Shown: positions 15,157 through 24,272 of the stretch, in pieces
Numbering within the stretch: the stretch's first letter is position 1
Layout of the letters: every line of letters begins with the position of its first letter
Assembly: GCF_019457915.1 (NCBI RefSeq)
Contig: NZ_JAHZSS010000017.1
Location: forward strand, 1-64,000
DNA from: Neiella holothuriorum
GTDB lineage: Bacteria; Pseudomonadota; Gammaproteobacteria; Enterobacterales; Neiellaceae
DNA: 64,000 nt
Reading direction: 5' to 3'
Notes under the pieces: model-generated
The model's input: the letters and a program-made list of their open reading frames with translations, nothing else
Told to the model about the DNA's origin: nothing
Databases searched by the model: none
Translations under genes and position numbers: made by a program

Positions 15157-18100
15157 TAATGGTGACCTGCTAAACCTAAGCGAGTGATTTGCACCACTTC
15201 TTCGGCAATGACCTGCGCTTTATCGACCCCTAAATCGGCAAACAGCAACGGAAGTACCTCTAGAGTGATCTGGTTTTCAATTTCTGATGGATTGATTGAA
15301 AATTCTGCCACCGCTTTGCGCACTTTCTCGTCAATCTCTACTGCATAGTTGAAGTATTGATCTTCGGTAAGACCTTGACCTTCAGCGCCATGCTTTAAGA
15401 ACAATCCAAAGTAAGCTTGTACATGACGCTTAATTTTTGGATCTAGCTCTGCGAAGCGATCGGTTGGTAATCCCTCGACTTTGCGATCGATCACTTGCTC
15501 TTCGAAATCAGCAAATAGGAGATATTGCTTAACAGGCGCATCGAACATCTCTTTGGCTTGCTGAATTGCTTGTTTAAGCAGTTTCGAGAAATACTCTTGT
15601 GCATAAGGGTCGTCGGCAAGATCTTGCTCAATCATCTTAGTGACACGACCAGTGATCGCATCTTTCTTATTGCGAGCCTCATCGTCACTTAGCTCTTCTG
15701 GTTTTATATCCTTACCCATATTGCCAACTAGATAAGCACCTTTAGACTCTTGGATCTCAACGCCACCGATGTGCTTGTCTAACATGGTGCGAATACTCTC
15801 AGCGTACTCGTCGTAATCAATGGTCTCTTCTGCTTGCTCACGGACAACTTTACGCAGCGATGTCATGCTTTTTAGCGTGTCTTTGTAAATCTGGCGCTTA
15901 TCATCAAAGCTCTTGTCTTCAAAGTAGGTGGCCGATTGCAGAGCGACTTTTAAACAATTAGCAAACGCAGTGAGCGTGCTATAAAAATCTTGGCGTTTTT
16001 TTAGGTTTAAGTCTGTTGGTTGACCGTCTACATATTCTATGTTCGGCGCAAATACTCGTGCCATTGCGTGTGGATCTTGTGTGTTTTTTACATCAATGAA
16101 AAATGCCCAGAGTTCACTGTATAGACCAGGCAGTTTTTTATATTCGGTGTCCATTCGGCTGTATAAGCCTTTAAGATCGTCAATATCAAATCCGCCTTGA
16201 GTACGCTCTGCTAAGTCTTGATAGTCGGCAATGGTGGCATCGAGTTCTTTTAAGATGCCTCGGTAGTCGATTAGGTAACCAAACTCTTTCTTCTGGTGTA
16301 GGCGGTTCACGCGAGCAATAGCCTGAATTAAGTTGTGCTGCTTTAGCGGTTTATCGATGTACAACACAGTGTTCTTTGGTTCATCAAAGCCCGTTAAAAG
16401 CTTATCGACCACGATCATCAAGTCAGGGTCATCATCTTTACCAAACTCTTCAATGATATGCTTGGTGTAAGCTTTCTCATCTTGGCCAAAATCTGAGTCA
16501 AGTACGTTCTCTTTCCACCAATTCTGTACCACATCTTTGCTTTCACCATCGACCGTATCGTGCCCTTCACGGGTGTCTGGCGGTGACATAGCGACAACCG
16601 AAGTCACCTTGCCAATTTGGTCAAGAAGCTTCTTGTATTGGATAGCAGACGCTTTTGAGTCGCAAGCAAGCTGACCCTTTAAACCTTGGCGTTTGAAGTT
16701 TTGGAAATGGTCAGAAATGTCATGGGCGATAAGTTCAATACGACCCTCGGTTTGATAGATTTGACCTTTCTGAGCGAACTTCTTCTTCAAGTCTGTACGC
16801 TGTTTTTCAGTGAGCTTGTCGGTGATGCGATCAAACCAAGCATCGAGTGCTTTGTCATTGGTACTTAACTCGGGGACTCGCTCTTCATACAGCAGTGGGG
16901 TAACGGTTTTATCTTCTACCGCTTGCTGCATGGTGTACGAGTGGATGATTTTACCGAATTTGTTTTCGGTCTTATCATCTTGCAGCAGCGGTGTCCCCGT
17001 AAAGCCGATATAAGCCGCTTTTGGCAGGGCTTGCTGCATACGAATGTTGTTTTCACCGTTTTGGCTGCGATGACCTTCATCGACCAGCACTATCATGTCA
17101 GGGCTGTCGTTGTAGCACTCATCAAGCTCTATTGCGGTGCCAAACTTGTTGATGATGGAGAAGATAATACGCTCATTACCCTTACCAATTTGCTCAGCAA
17201 GACGTTTACCCGTTGTAGCCATGGCAGTTTTGCGATCTTTTTCAGACAGTGCACCGCCAGAGGCAAACGTACGTGCTAGCTGATCTTCCAAATCAACACG
17301 GTCAGTGACGACTACCACTCGGCATTTGGCGAGTTCTTTAATCCAAATCAGTGCCTTGGACAAGAACACCATGGTGAACGATTTACCCGAACCTGTGGTA
17401 TGCCATATAACCCCACCATTACGTGCGCCTTGCTCATCAAAAGAGGTTACACGCTCAATTAATGCTTTAATGCCAAAGACCTGCTGATAACGGGCAACGA
17501 TTTTGCCCGCTTTTTTATCGAACAAGGTGAAGAGTTGGGTTATTTCCAGAAGGCGGTCATGACGAAGTAGTGATACCAATAAACGGTCTTGGTCTGTCAC
17601 CATTAAATCACCGCCAGCAATTAGTGATAGGTATTCATCACGTACTTTGGCTGAACGGTGAGCAAATAGCTTATCAAGCTGCGCTGGCGTAAGTGGCGAA
17701 TTTTTAAGGCGTGCAAAAGTGGCATCGGTGATCTCTTCTTCTTTCCACTTCGCCCAGAATTTACTTGGTGTGCCGCATGTACCATATAAACCTTCGTGTC
17801 CATTCACCGACATCAGCAATTGGCTATAGGCAAACAGATGTGGGATCTCATCGACTTTTTGATTGCGGATGTTTTGTGAAATACCCTCGGCAACAGTCGG
17901 CTTGCCTTCATGAGAAGAGTCTGGACGCTTGGCTTCAATCACCACCCAAGGCAGGCCGTTCACAAAGCAGACAATATCGGGAATACGATGACCCGTTCCA
18001 TGAGCATTTTCTACTTCCAGCTCTTCAGTAAAGTGGAACTGGTTGTTCTCAGGGGTTTCCCAATCAATGACATTGATTGTTGGGCTGGCTTTCTTGCCAT

Positions 18101-18434
18101 TAACAAACTCGGTTACGCCAATGCCATAGGTCAGAGCGTTATACAGTTTTTCATTAGCCGCTTTCAGCCCTTCGTTCATAGCAGGGTTGGCAAGGTCATG
18201 GACAATTTTGTCGATAGCCGCTTCCGATAGGTGATGATCTTTCCCCATGAATGAGTAGGTTTTGTGCTTGAGTACATCACGCAGTACATCAGGCAAAATA
18301 ACGGTTGAAAGATTACCACGCCTAATTACACATTCACTCGGTGAAATGAACTGATAACCAAGGTTAGTGAGCAAGGTTAACGCTGGAATTTTCGCGCTTT
18401 GTTCTTCTCGGAAGTTGGGTAAATTGCCTGACAT
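15156..18434 (-). CDS. hsdR: Type I restriction enzyme R subunit (island system 2)
   Basis: 1092 aa, normal for HsdR. Domains in order: nuclease (RIPDIVCFVNG...WVVIEAKRPD, the PD-ExK core) within the first 200 residues; SF2 helicase motor with Walker A TTGSGKSFTM, DEGH box (LVDEGHRSQ), GFTGTPLL, and motif VI region (QAIARVNRLHQKK); C-terminal helical domain that docks on the methyltransferase. It translocates DNA with ATP and cuts distant from unmodified sites. In operon with hsdM/hsdS upstream and the peptidase downstream. No damage seen. Confidence 0.95.
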   Translation of the reverse strand: MSGNLPNFREEQSAKIPALTLLTNLGYQFISPSECVIRRGNLSTVILPDVLRDVLKHKTYSFMGKDHHLSEAAIDKIVHDLANPAMNEGLKAANEKLYNALTYGIGVTEFVNGKKASPTINVIDWETPENNQFHFTEELEVENAHGTGHRIPDIVCFVNGLPWVVIEAKRPDSSHEGKPTVAEGISQNIRNQKVDEIPHLFAYSQLLMSVNGHEGLYGTCGTPSKFWAKWKEEEITDATFARLKNSPLTPAQLDKLFAHRSAKVRDEYLSLIAGGDLMVTDQDRLLVSLLRHDRLLEITQLFTLFDKKAGKIVARYQQVFGIKALIERVTSFDEQGARNGGVIWHTTGSGKSFTMVFLSKALIWIKELAKCRVVVVTDRVDLEDQLARTFASGGALSEKDRKTAMATTGKRLAEQIGKGNERIIFSIINKFGTAIELDECYNDSPDMIVLVDEGHRSQNGENNIRMQQALPKAAYIGFTGTPLLQDDKTENKFGKIIHSYTMQQAVEDKTVTPLLYEERVPELSTNDKALDAWFDRITDKLTEKQRTDLKKKFAQKGQIYQTEGRIELIAHDISDHFQNFKRQGLKGQLACDSKASAIQYKKLLDQIGKVTSVVAMSPPDTREGHDTVDGESKDVVQNWWKENVLDSDFGQDEKAYTKHIIEEFGKDDDPDLMIVVDKLLTGFDEPKNTVLYIDKPLKQHNLIQAIARVNRLHQKKEFGYLIDYRGILKELDATIADYQDLAERTQGGFDIDDLKGLYSRMDTEYKKLPGLYSELWAFFIDVKNTQDPHAMARVFAPNIEYVDGQPTDLNLKKRQDFYSTLTAFANCLKVALQSATYFEDKSFDDKRQIYKDTLKSMTSLRKVVREQAEETIDYDEYAESIRTMLDKHIGGVEIQESKGAYLVGNMGKDIKPEELSDDEARNKKDAITGRVTKMIEQDLADDPYAQEYFSKLLKQAIQQAKEMFDAPVKQYLLFADFEEQVIDRKVEGLPTDRFAELDPKIKRHVQAYFGLFLKHGAEGQGLTEDQYFNYAVEIDEKVRKAVAEFSINPSEIENQITLEVLPLLFADLGVDKAQVIAEEVVQITRLGLAGHH

Positions 18435-18484
18435 TGTCGTCCCTTATTGTCGATTCGTTTTTGTTTTTATTGTGGGTTTTGCTT

Positions 18485-19342
18485 TTAATGTAGTTTTCGT
18501 TTTTTTGCCTGATTGAAGTCGATGACGTTATCGGGTGTCTCTTCGTTGAACGTGTCAGGGGCAATCTCTTGATAATACTCATGGATTGCTTGGCTGAGTT
18601 CGGCATTCATCCCATCAAAATAGTCGTCGTCGGGAATCCCACGCTTAACCATTTCGGCGTGCATCATCTGTCGGCGTAGAGAACCAAATAACTGGCGGAT
18701 GAGCTTGTCCTCGTTGTCGCCCAATTCGCTGTAGGTCTGCATCCAATCGATGAACATCTCTTCGTCAGGGTGAAAGTGGTATTTCTTTTGTTTGGTCGAG
18801 CGAATCAAACTGTTGATCCACTCATCAAAGCTGGCGCACTCTTGGTGGCCGTCTGGGAGAGAGCCAACTTGGTAAACCCGACTTTCAAACTGCCAAGCGA
18901 CATCATTAATGTGGCTTTGTACACTGCGGTCACCGCGTTGACAAAAGAAAGGTTTAGGATGAAGTTTGATGAACTCATTGAACATCTCTTCGAAGCTCTC
19001 TTCATCGCACATTTCGAACTCTTCACCAAAGAACTGCATGTTGTTAAACAGCCGTTCCAGCAGTTGATTAGTAAACTCGAGCCAATCCCCTTTTTTAATG
19101 CCAACAAACACCATGGCGTAGCGGGTTTCGACATGCATGGCAATCAGCACTTTTTTGCGTTGAACGTTGACCGCATGCACCAACCAAGCACTGATTGGTA
19201 CTGTTGGGGTATTCAACACATTCACGGCTTGAGAACCACTGACAGAATCCGTCGGCGGTTCTTCCAATGGAGAGACTTTTTTACCATTGCGCTTTACGGT
19301 GAAAAAGTCCGCAGCGGCTTTGGTGCAGTTAAACACTAACAT
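18485..19342 (-). CDS. Unknown 285-aa protein within the RM operon
   Basis: Lies between hsdS and hsdR. N-terminal 110 residues (MLVFNCTKAAADFF...) resemble a small beta-rich domain found in uncharacterised proteins (DUF6933-like, by impression). A middle region follows and the basic C-terminal tail ends AKKRKLH. No catalytic motif, signal or membrane segment. Genes of this sort inserted between specificity and restriction subunits are often anti-phage accessories or regulators, but nothing in the sequence shows which. Confidence 0.6.
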   Translation of the reverse strand: MLVFNCTKAAADFFTVKRNGKKVSPLEEPPTDSVSGSQAVNVLNTPTVPISAWLVHAVNVQRKKVLIAMHVETRYAMVFVGIKKGDWLEFTNQLLERLFNNMQFFGEEFEMCDEESFEEMFNEFIKLHPKPFFCQRGDRSVQSHINDVAWQFESRVYQVGSLPDGHQECASFDEWINSLIRSTKQKKYHFHPDEEMFIDWMQTYSELGDNEDKLIRQLFGSLRRQMMHAEMVKRGIPDDDYFDGMNAELSQAIHEYYQEIAPDTFNEETPDNVIDFNQAKKRKLH

Positions 19343-19420
19343 TGTGTAATACCTAGTTTTGATAGCGCCAATAATGAGTGACGCACTGCGTCGCTCATTG
19401 GTCGAGCGTTAAGATATGCA

Positions 19421-20536
19421 TCAAGCCGCAACGTCTTCATCCAATTTTACGCGGCGTTTACCCGTCAACAACTGCTGCATCAATGCCTTTTTCTCTTGTT
19501 TAAAGTTAGCGAGCTTAGCTTCAAGCACTTCTATTTCCTTATCGGCAGCAGTAAGGACTGAGGCGATTTTTTGTTGTTCTAATTTTGATGTCGGGTACTT
19601 AAAATCTCTCTCTTTTAGTTCCCTCATATGCCGACTATAACCAAGGTTTGGTATATCGGTGTTTAGTAAAGCGTAATAAGCAAATTTCTCATCCATTGAC
19701 TTATGACTTTTCAAAACTTGAGTTCCATCTGCACCCTGTGCAAACTCAAAATCAACCCATTTAACTATTCTTGTGTGATCACCAAATATAATCACAGGTA
19801 AGTCTTTATAAGTGATTTCATTATTGGTATAGCCTCCAACAATAGATTTCCCTTGATCAACTATTGGAGTGCGCCCACTTTCTAAGTATTCTCCAGACTT
19901 CACTTGAGTCGCTTTGTTATTGGCAACCTTATAAAGTTCATTGAATTGCGAGAACTTCCACTCCCCCTCAAACGCCTTACCCGTTTCAGAATTAACCAAA
20001 CGCTTCTTACCTGTTAAAAGCTGCTGCATCAGGGATTTTTTCTGCTGCTTGCTGGTTTCAATCAACTTTTCTGTGGTGCTAATCGCTTTGTCCCATGTAG
20101 AGAGGATTTTGGCGATTTTGCGTTGCTCTGGGAGTGGGGGTATTGGCAGCTTTACAGCATAGATAGGCTTCTGTGAGACAAGTGGCTGCCCCCCTTTATT
20201 TCTAAGTCTAGATAAGTCAAACTTTTTAAGTTTGCTAACCAAATACTCTTTGTCGATATCAGAAGATACTGATTTGGTATATAAGGCGTTATCAGTAATC
20301 CAACATGCTTTATCAATGTATCGCGTTACACCACAATATTCGCCGACACGTCCAATTAAAATCACAGAATCTGAAGAGTTTTTTTGACTAGAGTACCCCA
20401 TGATGTTGTTTCCGCCATAGACAGGATATGGCGAATCATCAGAAAACTCTTTTTGCAAGTCAGTTGGTTTCGTATCTCCACTACCAAGCGTTAAAACATC
20501 ACCTAGTTTAACTAAACTCCAACCATTAGGCACCAT
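19421..20536 (-). CDS. hsdS: Type I RM specificity subunit (island system 2)
   Basis: 371 aa with two target-recognition domains (residues about 1-150 and 190-330), each followed by a coiled-coil spacer with the same wording: KKSLMQQLLTGKKR in the first half, KKALMQQLLTGKRR in the second. That internal duplication is typical of HsdS, which sets the bipartite DNA sequence for the M2S methyltransferase. The start overlaps the end of hsdM by 11 bp. The recognition sequence cannot be read from the protein. Confidence 0.93.
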   Translation of the reverse strand: MVPNGWSLVKLGDVLTLGSGDTKPTDLQKEFSDDSPYPVYGGNNIMGYSSQKNSSDSVILIGRVGEYCGVTRYIDKACWITDNALYTKSVSSDIDKEYLVSKLKKFDLSRLRNKGGQPLVSQKPIYAVKLPIPPLPEQRKIAKILSTWDKAISTTEKLIETSKQQKKSLMQQLLTGKKRLVNSETGKAFEGEWKFSQFNELYKVANNKATQVKSGEYLESGRTPIVDQGKSIVGGYTNNEITYKDLPVIIFGDHTRIVKWVDFEFAQGADGTQVLKSHKSMDEKFAYYALLNTDIPNLGYSRHMRELKERDFKYPTSKLEQQKIASVLTAADKEIEVLEAKLANFKQEKKALMQQLLTGKRRVKLDEDVAA

Positions 20537-22043
20537 AACCCAACTCCTCTAGGTAACCCGCCATTTCCGCTTCAAGGTCAGTCAACTCATTTTGTAACGC
20601 CAAACGTTCACTGCGTACCGTCATCAAATCAATCTCTTCTTCTTCCTCAAAAGTATCTACATAACGAGGGATATTGAGGTTGTAATCATTCTCGGCAATC
20701 TCTTCGAGCGTAGCTAGGTACGAGTATTTGTCGGTCGTTTCACGCGCCTTGTAGGTATCAACAATCTTCTGAATATTCTCAGGCGTGAGCTGGTTCTGGT
20801 TCTTACCCGACTTGAACTCACGAGACGCATCAATGAACAGCACCTTGTTATCGTCTTTTTGCTTTTTAAACAGAAGAATAGCCGCAGGAATGCCTGTACC
20901 GAAGAACAGTTTCTCAGGTAGGCCAATTACTGTATCGAGTAGGTTTTCATCAATAAGCTGCTTACGAATTTTACCTTCACTAGATGCTCGGAATAGCACA
21001 CCATGAGGCACAACCACGCCCATCCGACCCGTTTGCGGTTTTAGCGTCTCAATCATGTGTGAGATAAACGCATAGTCACCCTTAGTTTTAGGTGGAATAC
21101 CACGGCGAAAACGACCAAAGTGATCATTAGCCGCATTATCATGCCCCCATTTGTCTAGCGAGAATGGAGGGTTTGCCGTTACCACATCAAAGTGTAGTAA
21201 GCCGCCTTCCTTATCCTGAAGCTTAGGGTTACGAATGGTGTCACCCCATTCAATACGGTGGTTATCTTCACCATGCAGAAACATGTTCATCTTAGCCAGC
21301 GACCAAGTAGAACCAATCGCTTCTTGGCCAAACAGCGCGTACTGCTTAGAGCCAGCGAAGTTGCTTTGAACTTGCTTACCACACTTCATCAATAGCGAGC
21401 CTGAACCACACGCAGGGTCGCAAATGCTGTCGCCCTGTTGTGGCTCTAGGATGATAGAAAGTAAATCCGACACCTCTGGTGGGGTATAGAACTCGCCCGC
21501 CGATTTACCGCTGCCTGCGGCAAAGTGTTTAATGAGGTATTCGTAGGCGTTACCAATCACGTCCAGTGAACCAACGCGGCTTGGGCGCAGGTTTAGTGTG
21601 TCTTTACCAAAGTCTTCCAGTAGGTGACGCAGGATATCGTTCTTTTGTTTTTCGTCACCCAGCTTGTCAGTGTTAAAGCTGATGTCTTGGAAGACGTTTT
21701 TAAGCTTGGTGCCGTTGGCTTCTTCAATCGCGTGTAATGCTTGGTCTATGCGTGAGCCGTTACCTGCTTCGTGGCGAGCTTCGTATAAGTCCCAAAATGT
21801 TGAACCTGTTGGAATTTTGAAAGACTGTTTCGACATCATCGCAATTATCATCTGCTCGTTACCATTGAACTGCTTTGATAGCTCATCAAACTTGTCTTGG
21901 TGTACGTCAGAGATGTACTTCAAGAACAGCATAGTTAAGATGAAGTCTTTGTAAATAGATGGGTCTACTGTGCCTCGGAAGGTGTCACAGGCAGCCCAAA
22001 CGGCTTTGTTGATTTCATCTTGATTGATTGGTGTGTGTACCAT
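20526..22043 (-). CDS. hsdM: Type I DNA methyltransferase subunit (island system 2), N6-adenine
   Basis: 505 aa, usual for HsdM. N-terminal helical domain (FLKYISDVHQDKF), then AGEFYTPPEV, SAM-binding motif I DPACGSGSLL, and catalytic motif IV NPPF (VTANPPFSLDKW) for adenine-N6 methylation. It partners with HsdS (M2S) and HsdR. It keeps the GEFYTPxEV box at exactly the place where the resident hsdM of system 1 was split, so the two can be compared directly. Confidence 0.95.
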   Translation of the reverse strand: MVHTPINQDEINKAVWAACDTFRGTVDPSIYKDFILTMLFLKYISDVHQDKFDELSKQFNGNEQMIIAMMSKQSFKIPTGSTFWDLYEARHEAGNGSRIDQALHAIEEANGTKLKNVFQDISFNTDKLGDEKQKNDILRHLLEDFGKDTLNLRPSRVGSLDVIGNAYEYLIKHFAAGSGKSAGEFYTPPEVSDLLSIILEPQQGDSICDPACGSGSLLMKCGKQVQSNFAGSKQYALFGQEAIGSTWSLAKMNMFLHGEDNHRIEWGDTIRNPKLQDKEGGLLHFDVVTANPPFSLDKWGHDNAANDHFGRFRRGIPPKTKGDYAFISHMIETLKPQTGRMGVVVPHGVLFRASSEGKIRKQLIDENLLDTVIGLPEKLFFGTGIPAAILLFKKQKDDNKVLFIDASREFKSGKNQNQLTPENIQKIVDTYKARETTDKYSYLATLEEIAENDYNLNIPRYVDTFEEEEEIDLMTVRSERLALQNELTDLEAEMAGYLEELGYGA

Positions 22044-22055
22044 TTTCCCTAGCCT

Positions 22056-22694
22056 TTAATTAGTTTGCTTTAATTCATTAGAATTTTGGATTAAGTCAGA
22101 AGCAATAGCATTAAGCTGCTGCTGACGGTTGTTTATAAGCTTATGAAGCAGCGCATTCTCTTTGATGCTGGCTTCATAGAGCTTGGCAATCGTGTTCTGT
22201 GTTTCAATATCGGGCAGTGCAATGGGCGTTGCTGCAAGCACAGGTTTTCTGATGCTTATCTGAAAGCTGCCTTCGGCACTGCGCTTAAAATAGGTTTGCA
22301 CAGGCGCTTGGTTAAGCTGCCAAGTTAAAAACTGTGGGTTGACCTTTTCTTGCCATTGCGGTTTTACCCTTAGCAGAAACAAGCTTGGCGCACAGGTGGT
22401 GCGCTCTAATTGCTTATTCACATAGCTTGCCAGATGTTTCGAGCCTTTGGCGCTAAATAACACATCACCTTGCTTGAGCCAGTCGGCATCTCGTTTACCT
22501 GTCAGGTCGGTAGTGATCAAATCATCCGTTATCAACTCGCCTAAAGCAGAGATGTCTTTAGCTTGTACGGCTTTAACGCTGCCACTAGGGATGGCTCTGA
22601 TCGCCCCTCTAAATGGGTAACCCGCTTGAATCGTGACACAGTCGTTGAGTGTTACTGATGTAACCGTTTTCTGAACACTCATCTCTGAACGCAT
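22056..22694 (-). CDS. Single-TRD specificity-like protein, first gene of the island RM operon
   Basis: 212 aa. Reads like half an HsdS: one recognition-domain core (QAGYPFRGAIRAIPSGSVKAVQAKDI, SAEGSFQISIRKPVLAATPIALPDIETQNTIAKLYEAS) followed by a helical spacer, without the second half. Located 12 bp upstream of hsdM. Such single-TRD proteins sit upstream of hsdM in several type I operons and could dimerise as an alternative specificity subunit. Length suggests a standing gene, not a recent truncation, but either is possible. Confidence 0.75.
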   Translation of the reverse strand: MRSEMSVQKTVTSVTLNDCVTIQAGYPFRGAIRAIPSGSVKAVQAKDISALGELITDDLITTDLTGKRDADWLKQGDVLFSAKGSKHLASYVNKQLERTTCAPSLFLLRVKPQWQEKVNPQFLTWQLNQAPVQTYFKRSAEGSFQISIRKPVLAATPIALPDIETQNTIAKLYEASIKENALLHKLINNRQQQLNAIASDLIQNSNELKQTN

Positions 22695-22901
22695 CCTTTT
22701 GGAGTGTTCAAGATTGCTTGCTCATTACTTTCAACCATTTGGCTGAGCCTCTTAGTTATTCCATGTTTGATATTGTGGCATCAACCTCATACCTAGCCAA
22801 TGATTTTTTACAGTAATTGTATGATGCAAATAATGCTTTGACATTAAAACCTATCTCATCTATCTTTTTATTGCAGTAAACGAATGGTGCAATGGTGTGT
22901 A
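22695..22901. promoter_or_regulatory. Divergent promoter region with two 21-bp imperfect direct repeats
   Basis: Between the RM operon (minus) and the recombinase operon (plus). TACAGTAATTGTATGATGCAA (22809-22829; shown here as 21 bases in two halves: TACAGTAATTG, TATGATGCAA) recurs as TGCAGTAAACG, AATGGTGCAA at 22872-22892 with 16 of 21 identical, centre spacing 63 bp (six helical turns). The second copy overlaps the first possible recombinase start codon. This looks like an operator pair that could coordinate both operons. Confidence 0.45.
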
Positions 22902-24272
22902 ATGGTAAGTGTTATTAAAAATGAGGTGAATCTGGGTGATTTGCCGTACTTCAATCAGGAGTCTCGTTATGGGCAGCCATTACGCGAGGTGTCGTATCAT
23001 TGTGATCGCGAGATCAGTAAGTTTCCTCGTTTACGCTCATTGACTCGTATTCACGATGTATTGGAAATGAATTTGTTTCTAGAGCATCGCTATAAAGGGC
23101 AGTTTATGCCTCCCAAGCGTGCCAATCAAACAAACAACCTTGGCGGGGTAAGTGTGTTGACGCTTAGCTCAACGGCCTATTCATTGAGCATTTTCCTGTC
23201 ATGGCTTGAAGAAAACAATGTAGCGTGGCAAGAAGTGATTGCTATTGCCCCTTCAGAAAAAGCCAAATATTGGCTCCCTGTGTACCGTTTTCGCAAACAC
23301 TTAATTGATCGAGTGGCCGCCAAAGAGATCGATCGTGACTCTGCCAATCTTTATATGAACCATATTCGCCAATTTTACGAGTGGGCGCTCAAGCAGCGCC
23401 GCATCGATAAAATTCCTTTCCAATACAAAACTCAAGTTATTAAGAAAAAGCGCAAAGATGGGGATATTGATTTCCTATTTAGTGGTCAGTTTGCTCAAGA
23501 GCGTGGTATCACGGTAACAACCACCGACTTGCTCATACCTAAGAAGTACAAACAGAAGACTTTTAACCAGAATGAATTAGCGCCCTATAGCCGTAAGGAA
23601 TTGGAACTGCTTTACGCAAGCAAGGAACTAACCAAACCAGCATCAAGGTTGTGGGTAGAATTGGCGCACCAATGTGGGTTAAGAGCCGATGAGGTAGCGA
23701 CATTTCCAGCTTCGGCAGTCAAAGACCCTGCGTTTATCACTGACAAAATCTTTTACGTTGAAATCACAGGCAAGCTGAGTAAGACCAGAAAGGTCATGGT
23801 TTCGAGTGCGCTTATGGCGAGTTTATGGGGCTATCTAAACTCGACTGAGCGGCAGCGCCGACTAGGTAAATGGCAGCTAGAGCATGGTGAGAGTGATACT
23901 GCACCACTGTTTATTAATCGCTCTGGCAAGCCAATGATTGCTAAGTCAGTGAGTAACGTCATTTCTAAAGTGAGATCAGAGTTAAAAGAGGAATCATTAA
24001 AACGAGATTTTCACGACCTCCGCTCTACCTTTGCCACGAACCTTGCCAAGTTCATGCTTAAGCAAAACCTGCCGATTGGCTTTATTCAATACAAGTTAAT
24101 GCAACTGCTTGGACACAGTGATTTTGCTACTACGCAGAAGTACATCAACTTTGCACGTTCAGAAACCTTTGATAAGCAGATGTCGAGTTGGGTCGATAAG
24201 CTGTTTGGTGAACATTTACCTAGCCTACACAGTGATTTACTCGCAATACAGCAAGGTGGTGAGCATGAGTAA
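22884..24272 (+). CDS. Tyrosine recombinase A of the island (GinA-like)
   Basis: 462 aa (start at 22884 or, six codons later, 22902; no strong ribosome site for either). Catalytic domain complete: Arg in HQCGLRADEV, HDLRSTF, LGHSDF and Tyr in TTQKYINF. The N-terminus has a core-binding region. First of four genes in the order active recombinase, degenerate recombinase, active recombinase, small HTH protein, which matches the ginABCD operon of GInt islands. Expected to excise and integrate the island, with the other two. Confidence 0.85.
   Translation: MVQWCVMVSVIKNEVNLGDLPYFNQESRYGQPLREVSYHCDREISKFPRLRSLTRIHDVLEMNLFLEHRYKGQFMPPKRANQTNNLGGVSVLTLSSTAYSLSIFLSWLEENNVAWQEVIAIAPSEKAKYWLPVYRFRKHLIDRVAAKEIDRDSANLYMNHIRQFYEWALKQRRIDKIPFQYKTQVIKKKRKDGDIDFLFSGQFAQERGITVTTTDLLIPKKYKQKTFNQNELAPYSRKELELLYASKELTKPASRLWVELAHQCGLRADEVATFPASAVKDPAFITDKIFYVEITGKLSKTRKVMVSSALMASLWGYLNSTERQRRLGKWQLEHGESDTAPLFINRSGKPMIAKSVSNVISKVRSELKEESLKRDFHDLRSTFATNLAKFMLKQNLPIGFIQYKLMQLLGHSDFATTQKYINFARSETFDKQMSSWVDKLFGEHLPSLHSDLLAIQQGGEHE

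Noticed and set aside
19421-22694. Phase-variable inversion between the single-TRD gene and hsdS
   Set aside because: Both lie in the same orientation, with no inverted repeats or dedicated invertase next to them, and their recognition domains look unrelated.
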